The notes beneath the pieces are model-generated. The model did not search any database. It saw only the letters and a list, made by a program, of their open reading frames with translations, and was not told the origin of the DNA. A stretch of DNA of 64,000 nt from an uncultured Pseudohongiella sp. (GTDB taxonomy: Bacteria; Pseudomonadota; Gammaproteobacteria; Pseudomonadales; Pseudohongiellaceae). Below, piece by piece: positions 15,176 through 25,828 of the stretch. A program made the position numbers and the translations under genes. Where the stretch lies: the NCBI GenBank assembly GCA_951812965.1, contig OX638341.1, positions 3,268,438 through 3,332,437 on the forward strand, written 5' to 3'. Each line of letters begins with the position of its first letter. Position 1 is the first letter of the stretch.

Positions 15176-17904
15176 GCGGTGCTCTCCATGAAAGTAATAC
15201 GCTTGTCGGCGTTCTTGACACCGAAGGTCGGCTTGAAAATCATGATCAGGGCGGGGATCAGGAACAGATCGCAGGCCAGGGCCATGAAAATCGCCAGCGA
15301 TCCGAAAAATCCCATTCTCGCCATGCCGAGGTATTCTGAAAAACTCAGCAGCATGAAACCGAGCCCCAGCACCATGGTGGTGAACATCACCGCCTGCCCT
15401 ACATGGCTGATGGTCAGGCGCAGAGATTCGCTGATACTGCCGGTCTTGATCAACTGCACGCGGTAATGGGTCATGAAATGAATCGTGTCGTCCACCGCGA
15501 TGCCAATGATCACTGGAGCAACCAGCAAGGTGTCCCCGTCGAGCGGAATGCCGGCGAGACCCATCAGTCCGAATCCGAGAAAAGCCGGTATCAGATTGGG
15601 AATCATCGCGATCAGACCGCCCCGCAGGGACCCGAGGGTGACGATCAGCATTACGCTGATGACCGCGAGAGCGATGGCGAAACTCTCGACCTGGGATCTG
15701 GATATTTCGTCCGACATGCGCCAGAGCAGCGCCATGCTGCCGGTCAGGTTGACTTCCATCTCCGGATAATCGTCGCGCAGAGGCGCGAAGCTGGCTTCGA
15801 TCTCATCGCCGATCTCGTCGAAGAATCCCTGGTATTCGTTGGTGCTTGAGTTGCGGATGTTCAGAGTGACCTGGGCCTTGCTGTAATCGTCCGAAACGAG
15901 CGCGCGCCTGTCTTCGGGATTGGCGCTGTTGAACAGGTACAGCAACTGGGAAACCATCTGCCGCGTTTCCGGCACGCGATAAAAGGCGGATTCACCATCG
16001 TTCATGACCTCGTTGGTGTCCTTGACGACGTTCACCAGCGAATGCGTGCGCGTAAGATGTTCGCCCTGGGATACGAGAACGCGACTCTCCAGATCGTCCA
16101 CCGCCTGCAGCACGCGAGGGTCGAGCATGCCTTCGTCCACCCTGGTATCGATCACGATGACCATGCTCTGGGAGCCCGCCATGTTCTGGTCCACGACTTC
16201 ATAGGCCCGTCGCAGGGGATGATCTTCCTTCACCATCTCGGAAATGTTTGTGTCGATCTCGACCCGGGTCGCGCCATAGGCGCAAATTCCGAAAATTCCG
16301 GCGAATACCGCCACCACCAGAAAGGGATTGCGGGCCACGATATGGGGCATTGCGCGAAGAATCTGCTGATGCCAGTTCACTACGGCGTATGTAAGGAAAC
16401 TGATGAACAGGATATAGCTGCCCACTCCGGGGCCGAGGCCGGCGTAAAGCAATACGGAATAAATCACGATCAGCGCGATTTTCCAGTTGCGCCCGAGTCC
16501 GTTCCAGATTCGTGCGAGCCGATCCGGAATCGAGAGTTTCTCGTGGCCGGGGAAACCCGGATGCCAGATGTCGAGCAGGATCGGCAGTAATATTATTGTG
16601 AAGAAAAAGGCCAGCATGACGCCGGCGGCGGACATGAAGCCGAAGACCTGCATCGGCAACAACTCAGAGGTAGTAAGCGCCAGCACCCCCGCCGAAGTAG
16701 TCAGGGTCGTGACCAACAGCGCCAGTCCAGTCCGTCCGAAGGAGCGGGAGATCGCCCGGTAATGCTCTTCCCCCTCCCGGCGGAAGGAGAAATACGCGTT
16801 CATAACGTGCACGCAATCGGCGATGCCAACCGCGAATATCAGCAGCACCGTAAGCGAGATGAATGTGGAAACCGTTATGCCCAGCCAGACCGTCACCCCC
16901 CAGGTCCAGGCCACGCTCAGCGCGATCGTGACCATGGGCCATAACACGGCGCTGAAAGACCGGAACAGGATCCAGAGCAGCATGACGAAAATCAGCACCA
17001 TGAGGATGCCGAGCAGTTGCAGTTGATTGATCGTATCGAGCATGAAGGCCATAGTCGGCGGGGTGCCCACGGGGTAGTACTCGAGCCGATCCTCGTATTG
17101 CTGCCAAATTGCGGTGGTGGCAACGTGAAAGGCGGTATAGGAAAATACGTCTACAGGTTCGAAATCGACCTCGTTGATCTCCGCTTCCTCGTCGAAATCC
17201 AGTTCGAGGAAACCGTCCGCCGAAAAATCGAAACTCGCGTCCAGCGTGACATCGGGCGCATCCACTGCGGGCACGTAATCCGCCACCGGCTGCATGCCGA
17301 AATCGGTCTGTATCAGGATCATGCCGTACTCGGCGTTGGCCGAATACATCATGCCGACGAGATCTTCCTGGGCCAGGGCGCGCGCCTTGATCTGTGCAAG
17401 TTCCGCATCGGATTCGGGTAGTTCCGCCGGCACCAGGCGCAGTGACAGCAAGGTATCGCCTTCGTTGCGCTGAAAGCGGACATTGGCTACCGACTGTACC
17501 CTGCGGATATGGTTGAGTTCGTTGAAATCCACGGGGACGCGGCTGAGTACGGCGGGAAAGTCGGCCGGATCGAGATCCTGCCAGTTGCGCAGATCGTCGG
17601 TAAGTTGTTGAACCGCGGTCAGGGACTCGCGGGAAAACACATCGCCGTCGAGCGCCCGGTAGACCAGCAGGACCGAGTCGTCGCTGCCGAACTGGCGCCG
17701 GTACTCGTCGAGAGCCTGGATGGCGGGATCGGTGTCGTCGAGATACGCGTCTGTACTCAGGTCCATCTCGGTGCGGGTGAAAATTCCCCAGATCATCAAT
17801 ATGGAAATCACCACCACGCCGGTGAGAACGAAATTACGCGCGCCGAGCACCCGGTCGGGGAGGCGCTCGAAAAACTCGCTCAGGCCCAGCAACAAATTAT
17901 CCAA
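15172..17904 (-). CDS. MMPL/RND-family transporter
   Basis: 910-residue inner-membrane protein with the RND layout: one N-terminal helix (about 25-42), a large periplasmic loop, five helices with a sterol-sensing-like region, a second helix and loop at about 490-690, and a final group of helices. Recognisable stretches include ISLTVLLIFAVGIADCVHVMN and IIGIAVDDTIHFMTHYRV, which carry the intramembrane Asp residues used for proton coupling in this family. The start appears to be TTG with a weak ribosome binding site. It forms an operon with the LolA-like gene; the pair probably moves a hydrophobic compound toward the outer membrane. Confidence 0.88.
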   Translation of the reverse strand: MDNLLLGLSEFFERLPDRVLGARNFVLTGVVVISILMIWGIFTRTEMDLSTDAYLDDTDPAIQALDEYRRQFGSDDSVLLVYRALDGDVFSRESLTAVQQLTDDLRNWQDLDPADFPAVLSRVPVDFNELNHIRRVQSVANVRFQRNEGDTLLSLRLVPAELPESDAELAQIKARALAQEDLVGMMYSANAEYGMILIQTDFGMQPVADYVPAVDAPDVTLDASFDFSADGFLELDFDEEAEINEVDFEPVDVFSYTAFHVATTAIWQQYEDRLEYYPVGTPPTMAFMLDTINQLQLLGILMVLIFVMLLWILFRSFSAVLWPMVTIALSVAWTWGVTVWLGITVSTFISLTVLLIFAVGIADCVHVMNAYFSFRREGEEHYRAISRSFGRTGLALLVTTLTTSAGVLALTTSELLPMQVFGFMSAAGVMLAFFFTIILLPILLDIWHPGFPGHEKLSIPDRLARIWNGLGRNWKIALIVIYSVLLYAGLGPGVGSYILFISFLTYAVVNWHQQILRAMPHIVARNPFLVVAVFAGIFGICAYGATRVEIDTNISEMVKEDHPLRRAYEVVDQNMAGSQSMVIVIDTRVDEGMLDPRVLQAVDDLESRVLVSQGEHLTRTHSLVNVVKDTNEVMNDGESAFYRVPETRQMVSQLLYLFNSANPEDRRALVSDDYSKAQVTLNIRNSSTNEYQGFFDEIGDEIEASFAPLRDDYPEMEVNLTGSMALLWRMSDEISRSQVESFAIALAVISVMLIVTLGSLRGGLIAMIPNLIPAFLGFGLMGLAGIPLDGDTLLVAPVIIGIAVDDTIHFMTHYRVQLIKTGSISESLRLTISHVGQAVMFTTMVLGLGFMLLSFSEYLGMARMGFFGSLAIFMALACDLFLIPALIMIFKPTFGVKNADKRITFMESTA

Positions 17905-18236
17905 AGGAGTTCCATGGTAAAGAATTCAAGGACTTGCCAGCCGACGCGAAGCCGGCAGCCAAGCCGACATTTATACCCAATGCGCCCGCCGAATTCCAGT
18001 TCGGGCAGGTGTGTGGCTTCGAACCGTCGCCGTCTGGCGGGCCGTGTTCAGCGGACGCCGTAAATACGGTCCAGACGCCAAGCACAGCCTGGCGTCGTTC
18101 CGGCTGCGCATGAAGCTACGCTTCATAACCGCTTGCCTCCACCCCTGTAGGCTTCGCGTTCGGCATCCATGCCTCACACGCCCGCTGAACACGGCCCGCC
18201 AGACGGCGACTCACGCGGTGCGGGTTCCGAAAGATT
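17905..18236. repeat. MITE-like element with perfect 28-bp inverted ends in a gene-free stretch
   Basis: 332 bases without a gene between two same-strand operons. Perfect 28-base inverted repeats are at 18027-18054 and 18182-18209 (core GTCTGGCGGGCCGTGTTCAG on the left). The ~127 bases inside hold two further hairpins: GACGCCA...TGGCGTC (about 18073-18095) and ATGAAGC-TAC-GCTTCAT (about 18110-18126). I see no target-site duplication. It may be a non-autonomous mobile element, or a large transcriptional terminator after soxG. Confidence 0.75.
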
Positions 18237-18764
18237 TCATTTTTCCGCAGCATGGGCCAGCCAGCGGCGCAAGTAGTCGGTGAAACTTCTGGCTGCGATA
18301 ATGGTGTAGCTGTCCGGTTCGCCGTCGGCAGCGAGAAGGATTGTTGTTCTGGCAAGGCGCGTACGGGCGCAGCGTCCGGGGCGAAATTCCGGTGGGTGCA
18401 GGTCGAGGGTGCAGCCCTTGGCCAGTACGGTGCGGGCATCGGCGCCAACGATACGTAGCGCCACATATCCACCGCTGACATCGTTGATTGCAGCACTGGA
18501 CCCTGCAAGCGCCATTGCGAGTTCGTTTTCCAGGGCGACAACATCCCCAGCGTCTGTCTCAATCAGCCACTCATCGGGGCCGAGCCAATAAACACGATGT
18601 TCGCCGCTGCCGTACGTATTCGAGACGAGCGGAACGGCCTGACCCAGAATCTGCTCCGCGGCCTTTACGGCCTTTTCCTTGTGCGGGTCGAGCCGCAAAT
18701 TCAGAAACCCGCGGTTTTCCAGCACTCCGGTCTCCACATGACGGCGTGAAGTGGACTCAGACAT
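18237..18764 (-). CDS. soxG: Sarcosine oxidase gamma subunit
   Basis: About 175 residues from the ATG at 18762-18764 (MSESTSRRHVETG); the longer upstream reading lies inside soxA and is rejected. It shows the gamma-subunit pattern: NLRLDP near the N-terminus, YWLGPDEWLIE, INDVSGGYVALRIVG, and the C-terminal FTDYLRRWLAHA. It is a small GcvT-like partner of the heterotetrameric enzyme that oxidises sarcosine to glycine, passing the methyl group to THF as 5,10-methylene-THF. It overlaps the end of soxA by eight bases and is the last gene of the long methyl-metabolism operon. Confidence 0.92.
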   Translation of the reverse strand: MSESTSRRHVETGVLENRGFLNLRLDPHKEKAVKAAEQILGQAVPLVSNTYGSGEHRVYWLGPDEWLIETDAGDVVALENELAMALAGSSAAINDVSGGYVALRIVGADARTVLAKGCTLDLHPPEFRPGRCARTRLARTTILLAADGEPDSYTIIAARSFTDYLRRWLAHAAEK

Positions 18765-21700
18765 TCTGGCGTTCTCCCTTCGGGTCGTAAAAGGCCGGCG
18801 AAACGACTTCCACCGGTAAAGGCTCACGCCCCGGCAGAGCCGCGAACACATTGTCACCCTTGCGCGCACGGCCGCCGGCCACGAGCGCCAGCGCGATCGG
18901 ATGGCCCAGGCTCGGGCTGAAATAACTAGAGGTAACGTGACCGCACATGGGCACGGGCCTGGTCTCAAGAACACCGCAGGCGGTCTGCTCGATGAGTTGC
19001 GTTCCCTCCGGTAGTACGGTTCGCTGGTCGGAAGACAGCAACCCGACAAGTTGCTTGCGATCCTCCCGCAGGCAGTCCGGCCGCGCCAGGGAACGCTTGC
19101 CGAGGAAGTCTTTCTCCTTCGACAGCAGCCAGTTCATTCCCAGATCCACGGGAGTTACCGAGCCGTCGGTTTCCTGGCCGACGATGATGAAACCCTTTTC
19201 AGCGCGCAATACGTGCATGGTTTCGGTACCGTAGGCGATGATATCGAATTCCCGTCCGGCATCCATGACCTTGCGCCACATCTGCAGTGCGAGGTGGCTG
19301 CCGATGTTGATCTCGAACGCCAGTTCACCTGAAAAACTTACCCGGAACAGTTGTACGGGCATACCGGCCAGATTCGCCGCCCTGACTGTCAGGAACGGGA
19401 AGCTCTCCCGGTCGAGCGGAATATCGCAGCCGAGCTTTTCCAGCAAGTTGCGGCTGTTCGGTCCGGCCAATGCGATGGTGGAAAAGTGTTCGGTCAGCGA
19501 GGTCAGGTAGACCTCGAGTTCCGGCCATTCGGTCTGCAGCCATGACTCCAGCCAGTTCAGCACTCCGGCCGCGCCGCCGGTGGTCGTGGTCAGATAGAAA
19601 TGGTTCTCGCCGAGCCGCGCCATGACGCCGTCGTCCATGACCATGCCGTCTTCGCCGAGCATGATGCCGTAGGCACAGCGCCCCACTTTCATCCGGCCGA
19701 CATTGTGCGTGTAGATTCGCTCCAGAAATTTCACGACATCGGGGCCGCGGGCGTCGATCTTGCCGAGTGTCGAGGCGTCCATGGCGCCGACCGAGTTGCG
19801 CACGGCGAGACATTCGCGCGCCACCGCCGTGTGCAGGTCTTCGCCATCGCGTGGAAAGTACCAGGGCCGATGCCACTGGCCGACCACCTCCATGGGCGCG
19901 CCCACGGCTTCGTGCCACTCGTGTAATGCGGTCTGGCGCACCGGGTCGTAAAGCGCGCCGACGCTTTCGCCGGCGACGGTTCCGAAACGCACCGGCGTGT
20001 AAACCGGGCGAAACGTGGTGGTTCCTACCTCGGGAATGGTCTTGCCGAGCACATCGGCCAATACTGCCATTCCGTTGATGTTGCCGAGTTTTCCCTGGTC
20101 GGTGCCGAAGCCCAGCGCTGTATAGCGCTTGACGTGTTCCACATTGCGATAGCCTTCACGCACCGCCAGCCGAATGTCGGCAACGGTAGTGTCGTTCTGG
20201 AAGTCGATGAACTGCTTGAGACAGCGGTCCGCTTCTTTCTCGGCCGGTACGCGCCACAAGGCCTCGATGGGCGCTTCCCGGGCACTGCCTGCATCCGGCG
20301 CCTCGATGGCTATCGGCGTCAGGCCCAGCTTCGCCACCGCCTCGGTACCGGCGCGCAATCCATCGATCAGACAATCGCCGAGGGATTGCTTGCCATTGCC
20401 CGCGCCCGCCGAATCATGGCATTGGCGCGCCCGGGAGGGCAGAAAACACAATTGCGCCTCACTCCAGTCCAGTTGGCCGCCGGCCTGGGAGTGCAGATGG
20501 ACAGCGGGACTCCAACCGCCCGATACCGCCAGCAGATCACAGTCGAAGTGCGCCGTTTTGCTTATGTTCTCCCAACTGTCGCCGCTCCACTCGGCGACGC
20601 TTACGCCCTTTACGCGGTGTCTGCCGGTCACGTCGCATACCACGCGCCCCTGTAACACGGGAATCCCCAGATCGCGCGCCCGTATGGCGAGTTCCCCGCC
20701 GCCACCGGGCCGGCTGTCAACAATTGCGGCCACCGCGGCGCCGGCGACCGCCAGATCCAGCGCCGTCCGGTAGGCCGAATCGTTGTTCGTGAAAACCACC
20801 GCGCGACGGCCCGGCAGGACGGCATACCGATGAATGTATGTAGAGACGGCGGACGCCAACATGACGCCGGGCCGGTCGTTGTTGCAGAATGCCAGTGGCC
20901 TCTCGAAGCCGCCCTGAGCCAGAATCACCCGTTTTGCCCGGATACGCCAGAGTCTTTCGCGAACAGGCGGGTGAAGCCCGCGCTCCACCGGTTCGCCGGA
21001 GTCGCAGCGCTCGGCAATCGTCAGGAAATCGTGGTCGTGATAGCCCAGCACGGCGCCGCGGGGCAACAGGACGCAGTCGGGTTGCTCTCCCAATTCAGCC
21101 ACGATGCCGGCAATCCAGTCCGCGGCGGGCGCGCCGGCGACATCTTCTCCACAGGCCAGCAGGCTGCCGCCGAATTCGGTCCCGTCGTCGGCGAGAATCA
21201 CGCGAGCGCCCGACTTTGCTGCCACCAGCGCCGCCATGAGGCCGGCGGGCCCACCTCCGGCCACCAGCACGTCGCAGTGTGCGTTCCTATGCTCGTAAGC
21301 GTCTGGATCGGACGCCGCGGGCGCTCGGCCGAAGCCTGTCGAACGGCGGATCGCGCTTTCGTAGTACTTCCACCACGAACGCGGATACATGAAAGTCTTG
21401 TAGTAGAAACCCGCACCGAGGATTCGCCCGAACAAGTCGTTGATTGCGCCGATATCGAAGCGTACGCTCGGCCAGCCCCTGGCTGTATGCGCAATCAGAC
21501 CGTCCCGGAGTTCGACCCGGGTCGCCGGCAAACCGGGCTGCGCTTCGGCTCCCTCCCCCACCTGCACGATCACGTTGGGTTCTTCCGCTCCGCTGCCGAA
21601 GATTCCGCGCGGGCGGCGCAACTTGAAGCTGCGCTCCACCAGCCCGACGCCGTTGGCGATCAGCGCGGAGGCGAGCGTATCGCCGGCGAATCCCGTATAT

Positions 21701-21792
21701 GCCTTGCCATTGAGCGAGAATTTCAGTGGACGAGACCGGTCTATGCGCCCGCCCTCACGCAAACGGTTTGCTTGCGCGGCTTGCATGATCAA
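18757..21792 (-). CDS. soxA: Sarcosine oxidase alpha subunit
   Basis: 1011 residues, normal length. The N-terminal part has the ferredoxin-like region (FSLNGKAYTGFAGDTLASAL), then a NAD-binding dinucleotide fold (VLVAGGGPAGLMAALVAAKS, about 155-175) and a second nucleotide site. The C-terminal ~400 residues form the GcvT-type tetrahydrofolate-binding half (RMKVGRCAYGIMLGEDGMVM, GELAFEINIG). It oxidises sarcosine together with SoxB, SoxD and SoxG, and the C-terminal half binds folate so that released formaldehyde is captured as 5,10-methylene-THF. It overlaps soxD by four bases and soxG by eight. Confidence 0.95.
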   Translation of the reverse strand: MIMQAAQANRLREGGRIDRSRPLKFSLNGKAYTGFAGDTLASALIANGVGLVERSFKLRRPRGIFGSGAEEPNVIVQVGEGAEAQPGLPATRVELRDGLIAHTARGWPSVRFDIGAINDLFGRILGAGFYYKTFMYPRSWWKYYESAIRRSTGFGRAPAASDPDAYEHRNAHCDVLVAGGGPAGLMAALVAAKSGARVILADDGTEFGGSLLACGEDVAGAPAADWIAGIVAELGEQPDCVLLPRGAVLGYHDHDFLTIAERCDSGEPVERGLHPPVRERLWRIRAKRVILAQGGFERPLAFCNNDRPGVMLASAVSTYIHRYAVLPGRRAVVFTNNDSAYRTALDLAVAGAAVAAIVDSRPGGGGELAIRARDLGIPVLQGRVVCDVTGRHRVKGVSVAEWSGDSWENISKTAHFDCDLLAVSGGWSPAVHLHSQAGGQLDWSEAQLCFLPSRARQCHDSAGAGNGKQSLGDCLIDGLRAGTEAVAKLGLTPIAIEAPDAGSAREAPIEALWRVPAEKEADRCLKQFIDFQNDTTVADIRLAVREGYRNVEHVKRYTALGFGTDQGKLGNINGMAVLADVLGKTIPEVGTTTFRPVYTPVRFGTVAGESVGALYDPVRQTALHEWHEAVGAPMEVVGQWHRPWYFPRDGEDLHTAVARECLAVRNSVGAMDASTLGKIDARGPDVVKFLERIYTHNVGRMKVGRCAYGIMLGEDGMVMDDGVMARLGENHFYLTTTTGGAAGVLNWLESWLQTEWPELEVYLTSLTEHFSTIALAGPNSRNLLEKLGCDIPLDRESFPFLTVRAANLAGMPVQLFRVSFSGELAFEINIGSHLALQMWRKVMDAGREFDIIAYGTETMHVLRAEKGFIIVGQETDGSVTPVDLGMNWLLSKEKDFLGKRSLARPDCLREDRKQLVGLLSSDQRTVLPEGTQLIEQTACGVLETRPVPMCGHVTSSYFSPSLGHPIALALVAGGRARKGDNVFAALPGREPLPVEVVSPAFYDPKGERQNV

Positions 21793-22112
21793 TCGCCCCC
21801 GTTCGAATTATCCGGGCCGGATTGGAGGGCGGCATCGGTTTCGGGTACGGCGGCGGGGTACAGTTCAAAACTGCGCGAAATGCGGTAGGTGACCGTATCC
21901 CGTTCCACACCGAACCAGCGCCGACAGCCGTGGGCGTGGTTCCAGAGTTCCCGATGGTTGCCGCGCGGATTGCTGCGACAGAAGAGGTAATCGGCCCATT
22001 CCGCATCGCTCAATGCATCGGGGTCCCGCGGCCGCGTGATACCGGCCTCGCCGCCGTAGCTGAACTCGGTCTCCGCCCGGGGGCCGCACCATGGACATTC
22101 GATCAGCAACAT
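21789..22112 (-). CDS. soxD: Sarcosine oxidase delta subunit
   Basis: 107 residues. The zinc-binding ligands of the family are visible: Cys6 and Cys9 (ECPWCGPR), His59 and Cys63 (NHAHGCRRWF). The small subunit holds the alpha and beta subunits together. It starts two bases after the soxB stop and overlaps soxA by four bases, so its level is locked to theirs. The C-terminal tail after residue 85 is low in conservation and rich in Ala/Gly/Asp. Confidence 0.95.
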   Translation of the reverse strand: MLLIECPWCGPRAETEFSYGGEAGITRPRDPDALSDAEWADYLFCRSNPRGNHRELWNHAHGCRRWFGVERDTVTYRISRSFELYPAAVPETDAALQSGPDNSNGGD

Positions 22113-22114
22113 CG

Positions 22115-23365
22115 TCAGTGCGCCACCGCCGCGGCGCCGTGCTCATCGACCAGGGCGCCGGTCGTAAAGCGTTCCAGGCTGAAGGGAGCGTTGAGTTCGT
22201 GGGCTTCGTCGCGGGCCATGGTATGTGCGAACACCCAGCCGGAACCCGGCGTAGCCTTGAACCCGCCTGTGCCCCAGCCGCAATTGAAGTACAGGCCCTC
22301 GACCGGCGTCTTCGACAGAATGGGACAGGCGTCCGGAGCGACATCGACGATACCGCCCCAGAGCCTGAGCATGCGTACGCGGCTGAATATCGGGAACAGC
22401 TCGATGATTGCCTGCATGGCGTGTTCGATGACGGGAAAGCTGCCCCGCTGGCCGTAGCCGTTGTAAGAATCGATACCGGCGCCAACAACCAGTTCGCCCT
22501 TGTCGGACTGACTGATGTAGCCGTGGACAGCGCCGGACATGACCACGGTATCCAGCACGGGCTTGATCGGCTCGGAAACGAAAGCCTGCAAGGGATGGCT
22601 TTCGATCGGCAGCCGCAGTCCCGCCATCTTTGCCAGTACGCTCGCATGACCGGCCACAACTACGCCGATACGATCCGAAGCGATCGAACCGCGCGTGGTC
22701 AGCACGCCCACGGCCTTGCCGTTCTTGACCTCGATGCCCGTGACTTCGCATTGCTCGATGATATCCACGCCGAGCGCGTCCGCCGCCCGCGCGAAACCCC
22801 AGGCGACGGCGTCGTGGCGCGCCACGCCCCCGCGCCGCTGCAGCGACGCGCCGAGGATGGGATAGCGTGCATCGGGAGAGACGTTGAGGTACGGAATCGC
22901 CTTGCCCAGTTCGGACGCGCTGACGACTTCGGCATCGATGCCGTTCAGCCGGTTGGCGTTGACGCGCCGCTCGATATCGCGCATGTCTTGCAGCGAATGA
23001 GCGAGGTTGTAGACGCCGCGCTGGCTGAACATCACATTGTAGTTAAGATCCTGGCTCAGCCCCTCCCAGAGTTTCATGGACTTCTCGTATAGCAGCGCCG
23101 CTTCCGTCCACAGGTAATTGGAGCGAACGATGGTGGTGTTGCGCCCGGTGTTGCCCCCGCCGATCCAGCCCTTTTCCAGCACCGCGACGTTGCTGATACC
23201 ATGCTCTTTGGCCAGGTAGTAGGCGGTGGCGAGGCCATGACCGCCGCCGCCCACGACGATCGCATCGTAGCTCTTTTTCGGTGCCGGACTGCGCCAGGCC
23301 GGGCGCCAGTTTCTGTTATGGCTGAGGGCGTTGCGCAGCAGGCTGAATGCGGAGTATCGCTTCAT
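22115..23365 (-). CDS. soxB: Sarcosine oxidase beta subunit
   Basis: 416-residue FAD enzyme, the usual size. The dinucleotide-binding motif [16 protein letters not shown] is at residues 37-51. The motif [12 protein letters not shown] contains the His (about 184) that in characterised SoxB enzymes is joined covalently to FMN. The C-terminal [19 protein letters not shown] region is typical. It carries the sarcosine-oxidising site; electrons go to oxygen through FMN, so the operon's final step needs O2. Its ATG overlaps the stop of the preceding GcvT/FAD gene by four bases. Confidence 0.95.
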   Translation of the reverse strand: MKRYSAFSLLRNALSHNRNWRPAWRSPAPKKSYDAIVVGGGGHGLATAYYLAKEHGISNVAVLEKGWIGGGNTGRNTTIVRSNYLWTEAALLYEKSMKLWEGLSQDLNYNVMFSQRGVYNLAHSLQDMRDIERRVNANRLNGIDAEVVSASELGKAIPYLNVSPDARYPILGASLQRRGGVARHDAVAWGFARAADALGVDIIEQCEVTGIEVKNGKAVGVLTTRGSIASDRIGVVVAGHASVLAKMAGLRLPIESHPLQAFVSEPIKPVLDTVVMSGAVHGYISQSDKGELVVGAGIDSYNGYGQRGSFPVIEHAMQAIIELFPIFSRVRMLRLWGGIVDVAPDACPILSKTPVEGLYFNCGWGTGGFKATPGSGWVFAHTMARDEAHELNAPFSLERFTTGALVDEHGAAAVAH

Positions 23366-25812
23366 GTCTCGGTTACGTCGCGAAGCCGTTCATTGTCTGG
23401 ATCGAAGGGGCTGTCGGGGATTACCGTGGCGTGGAAAGTGCGGTCGAGAAGCTCGACTTCGACTTCCGTACCCGGCTTCGCCAGGTCGGGAGGCAGCATG
23501 CCCAGCGCCAGCGATTTGCCCGTGCGGAACCCGAAATTGCCGCTCGTGGCGCGGCCGATGGTTTCCCCGTCCATGAGCAGCGCATTATTGCCGAGCACGT
23601 CCGCGTCCTCAACATCGTGTACTTCCAGCGTCACCAGCAGGTTCCCGAGTCCGGCCTCCCTCGACGCGAGCAAGGCTTCGCGCCCGAGAAAGTCGCCCTT
23701 GTCGAGCTTGACGAAGCGATCCATGGCCGACTCGAAGGCCGAGTATTCGATGGACAGTTCCGTGCCAACCATGCGATAGGATTTCTCCATGCGCATGGAA
23801 TCCATGGCGCGAATGCCGAATGGCGCCAGCCCCAGATCCTCGCCGGCCTCGAACAACGCATCGAATATATGATTCTGGTACTCCAGCGGGTGGTGCAATT
23901 CCCAGCCGAGTTCGCCGACGAAATTTACCCGCATGGCGTTGACCGGCGCCGAACCGACCACGATATCCCGTGCGGTCAGCCACCGGAACGCCTCGTTCGA
24001 AAGGTCCGCGCGGGAAACCCGTGACAACAGTTCCCTGGCCTTCGGCCCGGCCAGCACCAATACTCCCATCGCGCCGGTCAGCGGCGTAAACTGCACCGAG
24101 CCGTCGCGCGGCATGTACCTGCGCAAGTAGTCGTGGTCCAGCCGCTGCAACGCACCCGCCGAAACCAGGTAGAAGGAATCGTCCGACTCGCGCCGGATCG
24201 TGAACTCCGAATGCACCCCGCCGTTGTGGTTCAAGGCATGCGCCAGACACAGCCGACCGGCCCGCTGCGGCACGCTGTTGGCGACGAACCGGTTGAGGAA
24301 GTCTTCGGCGCCCGGCCCCGATAAGCGGCACTTGGCGAACGCGGTCATGTCCAGCAGGCCGACATTGAGGGTGACATTCTCGACCTCCCCGCGCACCGCC
24401 TCGAACCAGCGCGAGCGGCGGAACGACCAGTGGTCTTCCTGGGGCATGCCATCGGTGGCGAAGAAATTGGGCCGCTCCCAGCCGAACTTCTGTCCAAACA
24501 CTGCGCCGAGCGCCTTCATGCGCTCGTAACAGGGCGCGGTGCGCAATGGACGCGCGGCCGGGCGCTCCTCGTCCGGGTAATGGATGACGAATACGTGGGC
24601 GTAGGCTTCCTCGTTCTTCTCGATCAGATAGTCTTTGGTGGCGTAGTCGCCGAAGCGGCGCGGCTCGACCCCGAGCATGTCGACCGTGGGCTCGCCCTCG
24701 ACGATCCATTCGGCCAGTTGCCAGCCGGCGCCGCCCGCGGCCGTGATGCCGAAACTGTGCCCCTCGGATAGCCAGAAATTGTCGATGCCCCAGGCCGGAC
24801 CGATGATCGGGTTGCCGTCCGGCGTGTAAGCGATGGCGCCGTTGTAAACCGATTTGATCCCCACTTCGGCGAAAGCGGGCACCCGCGCCATCGCGGCCTC
24901 GATGTGGGGCATCAGACGGTCGATGTCTTCCTGGAACAACTCGTACTCGGCTGCCGGGTCCGGGCCGTCGACATAACAGCAGGGCGCGCCCTTTTCGTAG
25001 GGGCCGAGAATGAAGCCGCTGCTTTCCTCGCGCAGGTACCAGGAACCGTCCGACTCGCGCAGTACGCCGAGTTCCGGCAGGCCCTTGCGCTTGCGCTCTT
25101 CCAGCGCGGGATGGGGTTCGGTGACGATGTACTGGTGCTCGACCGGCAGCACCGGAATGTCCAGCCCCACCATTGCCCCGGTTCGTCGGGCGTAATTGCC
25201 GGTCGCGGATACGACATGGTCGCAGGTGATGTCGCCCTTGTCGGTATGTACTATCCAGCCGCCCGATGTCGCCTGGGTAATGCCGACGACCGCGGTCTTG
25301 CGGTATATCTCGGCGCCGCGGGCGCGGGCGCCGATAGCCAGGGCCTGGGTCAGGTCGGCGGGCTGGATATAGCCGTCCTCTGGATGATAAATGCCCCCCA
25401 CGAGACTGTCCGTATCGCATGGCGGCCAGAGCTTGCCGATCTCGGCCGGCGTCAGGAAACGCACGTCGACGCCAATGGTCTTCGCCGTTGCCGCGTATTG
25501 GTAATACTCATCCATGCGGTCGCTGTTCATGGCCAGCCGCAAATTGCCGACCTGGCTGAACCCGACCCGCTGTCCGGTTTCCTGTTCGAGTTCCCGGTAG
25601 AGCCTGACCGAGTACTTGTGGATCTGGCCCACCGAGTAACTCATATTGAACAAGGGCAGCAATCCCGCCGCGTGCCAAGTCGAGCCGGAGGTCAACTCAC
25701 CTTTCTCGACCAGCACGGCCTCGTCTCCCCAGCCCTTCCTGGCCAGATGATACAGAGTACTGACGCCGACCACGCCGCCGCCGATGACTACAACTCTTGC
25801 TCGTGTCTTCAT
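23362..25812 (-). CDS. GcvT-family FAD-dependent N-demethylase (dimethylglycine dehydrogenase-like)
   Basis: 816 residues from the ATG at 25810-25812; upstream in-frame codons overlap the preceding HD gene and are rejected. The N-terminal half is a DAO-type flavoprotein ([18 protein letters not shown]) with [10 protein letters not shown], where the His is the covalent FAD site known in dimethylglycine dehydrogenase. The C-terminal half is a GcvT folate domain (about 430-816) with [14 protein letters not shown]. The likely reaction is oxidative demethylation of dimethylglycine or a related N-methyl amine with methylene-THF formation. Inside the operon it sits between the corrinoid methyltransferase genes and soxB, as expected if the substrate is the product of the first demethylation. 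Confidence 0.88.
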   Translation of the reverse strand: MKTRARVVVIGGGVVGVSTLYHLARKGWGDEAVLVEKGELTSGSTWHAAGLLPLFNMSYSVGQIHKYSVRLYRELEQETGQRVGFSQVGNLRLAMNSDRMDEYYQYAATAKTIGVDVRFLTPAEIGKLWPPCDTDSLVGGIYHPEDGYIQPADLTQALAIGARARGAEIYRKTAVVGITQATSGGWIVHTDKGDITCDHVVSATGNYARRTGAMVGLDIPVLPVEHQYIVTEPHPALEERKRKGLPELGVLRESDGSWYLREESSGFILGPYEKGAPCCYVDGPDPAAEYELFQEDIDRLMPHIEAAMARVPAFAEVGIKSVYNGAIAYTPDGNPIIGPAWGIDNFWLSEGHSFGITAAGGAGWQLAEWIVEGEPTVDMLGVEPRRFGDYATKDYLIEKNEEAYAHVFVIHYPDEERPAARPLRTAPCYERMKALGAVFGQKFGWERPNFFATDGMPQEDHWSFRRSRWFEAVRGEVENVTLNVGLLDMTAFAKCRLSGPGAEDFLNRFVANSVPQRAGRLCLAHALNHNGGVHSEFTIRRESDDSFYLVSAGALQRLDHDYLRRYMPRDGSVQFTPLTGAMGVLVLAGPKARELLSRVSRADLSNEAFRWLTARDIVVGSAPVNAMRVNFVGELGWELHHPLEYQNHIFDALFEAGEDLGLAPFGIRAMDSMRMEKSYRMVGTELSIEYSAFESAMDRFVKLDKGDFLGREALLASREAGLGNLLVTLEVHDVEDADVLGNNALLMDGETIGRATSGNFGFRTGKSLALGMLPPDLAKPGTEVEVELLDRTFHATVIPDSPFDPDNERLRDVTET

Positions 25813-25828
25813 TGCCTGGGGTCCCGTA

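Noticed and set aside
23609-25420. 600-codon minus-strand frame overlapping the GcvT/FAD gene in another frame
   Set aside because: Arg/Gly-rich low-complexity translation with no domain; the real frame has the FAD and folate motifs.
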